NCBI GenBank assembly: GCA_005888955.1
Contig: VBCS01000013.1
Span: 1 to 10,604 of the forward strand
DNA: 10,604 nucleotides
Source of the DNA: Betaproteobacteria bacterium
Lineage (GTDB): Bacteria > Pseudomonadota > Gammaproteobacteria > Burkholderiales > Casimicrobiaceae
Reading direction: 5' to 3'
The position numbers were made by a program, and so were the translations under genes. The notes under the pieces are model-generated. The model saw only the letters and a list, made by a program, of their open reading frames with translations, did not search any database and had not been told where the DNA came from. Positions 7,392-10,604 of this stretch are shown in pieces. How positions within the stretch are numbered: the stretch's first letter is position 1; every line of letters starts with the position of its first letter.

Positions 7392-7401
7392 AATGATCAT
7401 T
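7392..7401. repeat. Short perfect palindrome AATGATCATT
   Basis: A 10-bp perfect palindrome in the phnS-phnX intergenic region, 68 bp upstream of the phnS start. It is short enough to arise by chance; it is noted because it lies in an AT-rich patch where a phnS promoter or operator would be expected. Confidence 0.3.
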
Positions 7402-7453
7402 TCGCGCCGCGCGCCGCTATGCGGCCATTTCACGTGCTCGTGATATATGCGAA

Positions 7454-7469
7454 CGCCAATGATTTGGCG
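7454..7469. repeat. Perfect inverted repeat CGCCAA-TGAT-TTGGCG
   Basis: Six-base arms with a four-base spacer, inside the divergent promoter region between phnS and phnX, 32 bp upstream of the phnX -35-like TTGACA. It has no run of T, so it is unlikely to be a terminator. It is a candidate operator for a second regulator, or a small hairpin in a phnS leader. Confidence 0.45.
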
Positions 7470-7500
7470 AGATTGCAAGATCGTGGTCATCAAAATCGAT

Positions 7501-7536
7501 TTGACATTACCTTCTACTTTGTATATTGTCTACAAT
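7501..7536 (+). promoter_or_regulatory. Putative phnX promoter
   Basis: A perfect -35 hexamer TTGACA (7501-7506) lies in an AT-rich stretch. Possible -10 elements are TATATT (7522-7527, 15-nt spacer), TATTGT (7524-7529, 17-nt spacer) and TACAAT (7531-7536, 24-nt spacer). The first two give usable sigma-70 geometry. The operator-like palindrome at 7525-7536 covers the -10 region, as expected for repression. A weak minus-strand promoter (TAGACA, 17 nt, TAATGT; 7532-7504) overlaps it and could serve phnS. Confidence 0.5.
7525..7536. promoter_or_regulatory. Putative PhnR (GntR/FCD) operator ATTGTCTACAAT
   Basis: A perfect inverted repeat with arms ATTGT/ACAAT and a 2-bp centre. It fits the TNGTNNNACNA-type sites recognised by the FadR/VanR subfamily of GntR regulators. 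An FCD-type GntR regulator is encoded two genes away, at 8436-9191. The site overlaps the -10 region of phnX, so binding would block transcription unless an inducer such as a phosphonate intermediate releases it. The regulator-site link is inference. Confidence 0.5.
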
Positions 7537-7557
7537 CTGCAAACTGGCAAAATCAAG

Positions 7558-7563
7558 AGGAGG
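7558..7563 (+). promoter_or_regulatory. Ribosome binding site of phnX
   Basis: AGGAGG, 7 nt before ATG 7571. It is the strongest Shine-Dalgarno sequence seen in the window and fixes the phnX start, ruling out the upstream in-frame ATG at 7526. Confidence 0.85.
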
Positions 7564-7570
7564 TCGCATC

Positions 7571-8401
7571 ATGAGTTTTTCCTACCGCCGCACCTACCGC
7601 GGGCCTATCGAGGCGGTATTGCTCGACTGGGCCGGCACGACCATGGACTTCGGCTGCATGGCGCCCGCCGTCGTATTCGTTCAGGTCTACGAGCGTCAGA
7701 AGGTGCCCATCACCATGGACGAAGCCCGCGCGCCGATGGGGGCGCACAAGAAAGTGCACATCCAGAAGATCTCCCAACTGGACTCGGTGCGCCGCCGCTG
7801 GCAGGAAGTCCGCGGCCGCCCGCCGAACGACGACGACGTGAATGCCATGTTTGCCGAATTCGTGCCGCTGCAGCTCGCGTGCCTGTCCCAATACTCGAAG
7901 CTCATTCCAGGCACGTTGGAGGTCGCGGCAGAACTGCGCAAGCGCGGTTCCAAGATCGGATCGACCACGGGCTACTTGAGCGAGATGATGAAAATCAATC
8001 GCGAGGACGCGAAGCGGCAAGGCTACGAGCCGGACTCCACTGTGTGCGCGTCGGATGTGCCAGCGGGCAGGCCCTACCCGTACATGTGCCTGCAGAACGC
8101 TATCAACCTGAAAGTCACCACCGTGCAGTCGTGCGTTAAGGTGGACGATACCGTACCCGGTGTCGAGGAAGGCCTCAATGCGGGGATGTGGACCGTTGGC
8201 CTTGCCGTCAGCGGCAACGAAGTCGGGCTGCCGCTCGAACAGTGGGAAGCGCTTCCGGAGCAGGAAAAGGCTCTCAAGCGCGCTCGCGCCTATGCTCGCA
8301 TGCATCAATGCGGAGCGCACTACGTCGTCGACACCATCGCGAATCTCCTGCCGTGCATCGATGATATTCAAGAGCGCATCCGGAGCGGCGAGACGCCTTA
8401 G
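7571..8401 (+). CDS. phnX: PhnX, phosphonoacetaldehyde hydrolase (phosphonatase)
   Basis: This HAD-superfamily enzyme cleaves the C-P bond of phosphonoacetaldehyde to acetaldehyde and phosphate; a cap-domain lysine forms a Schiff base with the substrate. The 276 residues compare with about 270 in the characterised Bacillus enzyme. Visible are the nucleophile Asp19 in LLDWAGTT, the Schiff-base lysine Lys60 in PMGAHK, KIGSTTGY (128-135) with the motif II residue, DVPAGRPYP (162-170), and the Mg2+-site segment KVDDT (190-194), where Asp193 matches the ligand of the GDT motif and Asp192 replaces Gly. It is the first gene of the plus-strand arm and is followed after 34 bp by the regulator. It supplies the second step after PhnW or PbfA. 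No lesion was seen. Confidence 0.96.
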   Translation: MSFSYRRTYRGPIEAVLLDWAGTTMDFGCMAPAVVFVQVYERQKVPITMDEARAPMGAHKKVHIQKISQLDSVRRRWQEVRGRPPNDDDVNAMFAEFVPLQLACLSQYSKLIPGTLEVAAELRKRGSKIGSTTGYLSEMMKINREDAKRQGYEPDSTVCASDVPAGRPYPYMCLQNAINLKVTTVQSCVKVDDTVPGVEEGLNAGMWTVGLAVSGNEVGLPLEQWEALPEQEKALKRARAYARMHQCGAHYVVDTIANLLPCIDDIQERIRSGETP

Positions 8402-8435
8402 GACCCTGTCGGGAGCCCAGAAACCGGCGCCAGGC

Positions 8436-9191
8436 ATGCCCAAGACCGCCCCCAAGCCGTCGTCCGCAGGCAGACCGACGACTGCGACCATCGCGTTGGT
8501 TCAGTCGAGTTCGCTCCCGATGCTGGTACAGAAGGAGCTGGAGCGCATGATCCTGACCGGCGAATTGGCCATCGGTGCCAAGCTGAACGAGGTCGCGCTC
8601 GCGGAGCGGCTCGGAGTGTCGCGCGGCCCGGTGCGCGAAGCGTTCCGCGCTCTCGAGGAATCGGGCCTGGTGCACCTGGAAAAGAACCGCGGCGTGTTCG
8701 TCCGCCAGATCAGCGTCGAGGAGGCGGACGAAATCTATGAGGTCCGCGCGACCCTCGACGAATGGGTCGGCCGGCGACTCGCGCAAACCGCCACTGCTGG
8801 CCAAGTGAAGGAACTCAAGGCGATCGTCGAACGCATGGATCACGCGACGGGTAAGAATGACCTCGATGCTTGGCACGTCCTCAACCTGGAATTCCACGAC
8901 CGTCTGGTCGAATACGCGGGCAACGCCAAGCTGCTCGCCGTCTACCGGCGCCTGGTCAACGAGTTGAAACTGTTCCGGCGACAAACGCTTGCGCAGCGCG
9001 GTTCGCTGCCGGTGTTCACGCGCGAGCACCGCGATATCGTCGCCAAGATCGCAGCCCGTAACCCCGCCGCGGCGGGCAAGGCGCTCCACGATCATGTAAT
9101 GGGCAGCCGTACGCGCATGCACCGAAGCCGGGCTGCCGGTGGATCCGCAGCGCGTCACGTTGTCGTCAACACCCCGCGCCAGAGCCGTTGA
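8436..9191 (+). CDS. phnR: PhnR-like GntR/FCD transcriptional regulator of phosphonate use
   Basis: A 251-residue DNA-binding regulator. It has an N-terminal winged helix-turn-helix (about 28-92; GAKLNEVALAERLGVSRGPV and the wing KNRGVFVRQI) and a C-terminal all-helical FCD ligand domain (about 98-230). The FCD metal/ligand site is recognisable: Asn150 and His154 in NLEFH, His198 in REH and His220 in DHV. An FCD-type GntR beside AEP genes is the arrangement described for the Burkholderia-type PhnR, distinct from the UTRA-type PhnR of Salmonella. The ATG at 8436 was chosen because it follows phnX by 34 bp, but its ribosome site is poor (GGGAG 20 nt upstream). ATG 8520 would still keep the whole HTH. 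It probably represses phnX through the palindrome at 7525-7536 and may control its own expression as part of that transcript. Confidence 0.88.
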   Translation: MPKTAPKPSSAGRPTTATIALVQSSSLPMLVQKELERMILTGELAIGAKLNEVALAERLGVSRGPVREAFRALEESGLVHLEKNRGVFVRQISVEEADEIYEVRATLDEWVGRRLAQTATAGQVKELKAIVERMDHATGKNDLDAWHVLNLEFHDRLVEYAGNAKLLAVYRRLVNELKLFRRQTLAQRGSLPVFTREHRDIVAKIAARNPAAAGKALHDHVMGSRTRMHRSRAAGGSAARHVVVNTPRQSR

Positions 9192-9223
9192 CCGCCATGA
9201 GCCGTTCCACGATCGGCTACAAT
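9188..9223 (+). promoter_or_regulatory. Possible promoter/operator upstream of the pbfA-like gene
   Basis: TTGACC (9188-9193) and TACAAT (9218-9223) are separated by 24 nt, the same spacing as TTGACA and TACAAT upstream of phnX. The segment TCGGCTACAAT (9213-9223) matches the phnX operator half TTGTCTACAAT at 9 of 11 positions. A 24-nt spacer is too long for an unaided sigma-70 promoter, so this is only a candidate. Confidence 0.25.
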
Positions 9224-9310
9224 GAGGCCGCGCAGGAGACGATGAAAGGCATGAGCAACGTAACGGCGTATTTGCCGGCGTGTAACGCCCGGCGCAAACT
9301 GCTGCAATGA
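9197..9310 (+). CDS. Possible small leader ORF between phnR and pbfA
   Basis: An open frame of 37 codons runs from ATG 9197, with internal in-frame ATGs at 9242 and 9251. It ends in TGA (9308-9310), which overlaps the pbfA ATG (9307-9309) in an ATGA arrangement. AGGAG (9234-9238) precedes ATG 9242 by only 3 nt and ATG 9251 by 12 nt, so neither spacing is ideal. The product (from 9242: MKGMSNVTAYLPACNARRKL plus LQ) is not recognised. The pbfA gene itself has no visible Shine-Dalgarno sequence, so translational coupling through this ORF would make sense. Chance occurrence at this length is quite possible. Confidence 0.3.
   Translation: MSRSTIGYNEAAQETMKGMSNVTAYLPACNARRKLLQ
9271..9298 (+). other. 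Imperfect hairpin just upstream of the pbfA-like start
   Basis: TTTGCCGGCGT (9271-9281) can pair with ACGCCCGGCGCAAA (9285-9298) as an 11-bp stem with one bulged C and a bulged GC, and a 3-nt loop. It ends 8 nt before the pbfA ATG and lies within the possible leader ORF. No U-tract follows, so it is not a typical terminator; it could affect initiation at pbfA. Confidence 0.4.
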
Positions 9311-10604
9311 ACGAGCTTTTGCCACCGTCGCCCGACTGGCGTACGCAAGTGAGCGATTTCGCATCCGAAGGCGACGTCAACCTCTCGCCGCTGCGCCGCG
9401 CCTGGGAGGCGGAAAACGTCGGCGCCGCAACACGTGCGCTGCTCGACGCCGACAGCGAGCACTTTCTGCATCAGTCGCTGTCCACGCCGTGTCTCAACGC
9501 GCTCGAGTCCTGCGATGGCATCTGGCTCACGGACGTCGAAGGCCGGCGCATCATGGATTTCCACGGCAATAACGTGCATCAGGTCGGCTATCGGCACCCG
9601 CGCGTGATCGAGGCAGTGAAGCGCGCGCTCGACACGCTGCCATTCTCCCCGCGGCGTTATACCAATGCCGCGGCGGTGGAGCTCGCGGCGGCGCTCGCGA
9701 GCCTCATGCCCAAGGCGCTGAGCAAGGTACTGTTCGCGCCCGGTGGCACGCTGGCGATCGGCATGGCGCTGAAGCTTGCGCGGCTTGTCACCGGCCGCCA
9801 CAAGACGCTGTCGCTTTGGGATGCATTCCACGGCGCATCTCTGGACGCGATCTCGATCGGCGGTGAGGCGATCTTCCGCAAGAACATCGGGCCGTTACTG
9901 CCGGGCACCGAGCATGCGCCGCCCTGCGATCCGCGCCAGTGCCGGTTTGGCTGCGGCGCCGCCTGCAACCTGCGCTGCGCCGAATACCTCGACTACGTTC
10001 TCGGCAAGGAAGAGGATATCGGCGCAGTGATCATCGAGACGGTTCGCTCGACCGACGTGCAGATTCCGCCGCCGGAGTATTACCGCATCGTCCGCGACGC
10101 CTGCGACCGCCACGGTGCCTTGCTGATTCTCGACGAAGTGCCCATCTGCCTCGGCCGCACGGGCCGCATGTTCGCCTTCGAGCATTACGACGTCGTTCCC
10201 GATATGGTCGTGCTGGGCAAGGGGCTCGGCGGCGGCGTCTTTCCGCTCGCCGCGCTGATCGCCCGCGGCGATTTCGACATCGCTGGCGATCGCGCGCTCG
10301 GCCACTACACCCATGAAAAGAGCTCGGTCGGCTGCGCCGCCGCGCTGGCGACCCTGGAAGTCATTGCCAACGAGCGCCTGCTCGAAGCCTCGCGCGCGCT
10401 GGGCGCGCGAGCGATGGAACGCCTGCGCGAAATGCAGCGCCGGCATCCGCTAGTCTCGGACGTGCGCGGCATCGGCCTCTTGCTGGGGATCGAGTTGAGT
10501 CGCTCGGGGCGGCCGGCTTCGCGTGAAGCCGAACAGGTGATGTATCACTGCCTGGCGCGCGGGCTGTCGTTCAAGGTCGGCCAAGGCAACGTGCTGACGC
10601 TGTC
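9307..10604 (+). CDS. pbfA: Class III PLP enzyme, probable PbfA ((R)-1-hydroxy-2-aminoethylphosphonate ammonia-lyase); 3' end cut
   Basis: This fold type I, class III aminotransferase-like protein has 432 residues visible and runs off the right edge. Cofactor residues are present: APGGT (144-148), WDAFHG (171-176), ILDEVPICLGRTG (274-286, with pyridine-N Asp276) and the Schiff-base lysine Lys305 in VLGKGLGGG. Most class III transaminases read DEVQTGFGRTG, so the PIC replacement is a difference near the active site. A family member inside a phnW-phnX cluster matches the known setting of PbfA, which turns (R)-1-hydroxy-AEP into phosphonoacetaldehyde and ammonia and so widens the PhnW-PhnX pathway. 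That identity is inferred from context and recollection of homologues; an ordinary omega-aminotransferase is the alternative. Five cysteines lie between 207 and 224. ATG 9307 is the only plausible start after the in-frame stop at 9283. Confidence 0.72.
   Translation, partial: MNELLPPSPDWRTQVSDFASEGDVNLSPLRRAWEAENVGAATRALLDADSEHFLHQSLSTPCLNALESCDGIWLTDVEGRRIMDFHGNNVHQVGYRHPRVIEAVKRALDTLPFSPRRYTNAAAVELAAALASLMPKALSKVLFAPGGTLAIGMALKLARLVTGRHKTLSLWDAFHGASLDAISIGGEAIFRKNIGPLLPGTEHAPPCDPRQCRFGCGAACNLRCAEYLDYVLGKEEDIGAVIIETVRSTDVQIPPPEYYRIVRDACDRHGALLILDEVPICLGRTGRMFAFEHYDVVPDMVVLGKGLGGGVFPLAALIARGDFDIAGDRALGHYTHEKSSVGCAAALATLEVIANERLLEASRALGARAMERLREMQRRHPLVSDVRGIGLLLGIELSRSGRPASREAEQVMYHCLARGLSFKVGQGNVLTL

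Noticed and set aside
6008..7393. Plus-strand open frame of 461 codons opposite phnS
   Set aside because: Antisense to a clear binding protein with a signal peptide; it crosses the repeat region and has no recognisable domain.
7526..7570. Upstream ATG for phnX
   Set aside because: It lies inside the promoter/operator region; AGGAGG is placed correctly for ATG 7571, and the family N-terminus fits the shorter form.
7957..8150. Asp in place of Gly in the PhnX KVDDT motif as a defect
   Set aside because: The metal-ligand Asp and Thr are kept and the rest of the active site is intact; I believe the same form occurs in other proteobacterial PhnX proteins, so it is not evidence of inactivation.
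7553..8491. Minus-strand open frame of 312 codons opposite phnX
   Set aside because: Antisense to PhnX, whose catalytic residues are all visible; no independent support.
8274..9380. Minus-strand open frame of 368 codons opposite phnR
   Set aside because: Shadow of the GntR regulator, spanning three genes; no domain evidence.

Overview
The window comes from a GC-rich bacterial chromosome, probably a betaproteobacterium of the Burkholderiales type. That reading rests on codon use and on the similarity of the phosphonate genes to the Burkholderia-type AEP cluster as I recall it; no 16S or other marker is present. No RNA genes, CRISPR arrays or insertion sequences were seen.

Bases 1-2245 are housekeeping or accessory metabolism. 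On the minus strand lie a HAD-IB phosphatase and, downstream of it, folD, which runs off the left edge. A plus-strand DUF4743/Nudix hydrolase starts only 23 bp from the HAD start, and its 3' end overlaps phnW tail-to-tail by 14 bp.

Bases 2232-10604 form a divergent 2-aminoethylphosphonate (AEP, ciliatine) uptake and degradation locus. The minus-strand arm is transcribed in the order phnS (periplasmic binding protein), phnT (ATPase), phnU-type fused permease, phnW (AEP:pyruvate transaminase). The plus-strand arm is phnX (phosphonoacetaldehyde hydrolase), a phnR-like GntR/FCD regulator, and a class III PLP enzyme. The last is best explained as PbfA, the (R)-1-hydroxy-AEP ammonia-lyase, and it runs off the right edge. 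Together these would import AEP and possibly hydroxy-AEP, convert both to phosphonoacetaldehyde (PhnW and PbfA), and split that into acetaldehyde and phosphate (PhnX). The 246-bp divergent intergenic region carries a FadR/VanR-type operator (ATTGTCTACAAT) at the phnX promoter and a second perfect inverted repeat.

The most striking observation is that two of the three uptake genes look damaged while the catabolic genes look whole. PhnT has no Walker A/P-loop, apparently through an in-frame loss of about 25 residues. The permease is cut at a six-G run, and its last membrane segment lies in the -1 frame. The -1 frame is exactly the one reached from a canonical-looking slippery heptamer, so error, decay and recoding are all open. 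Other points are a palindromic repeat pair between phnS and phnT, a possible 22-37-codon leader ORF whose stop overlaps the pbfA start, and a five-cysteine cluster in the PbfA-like enzyme.
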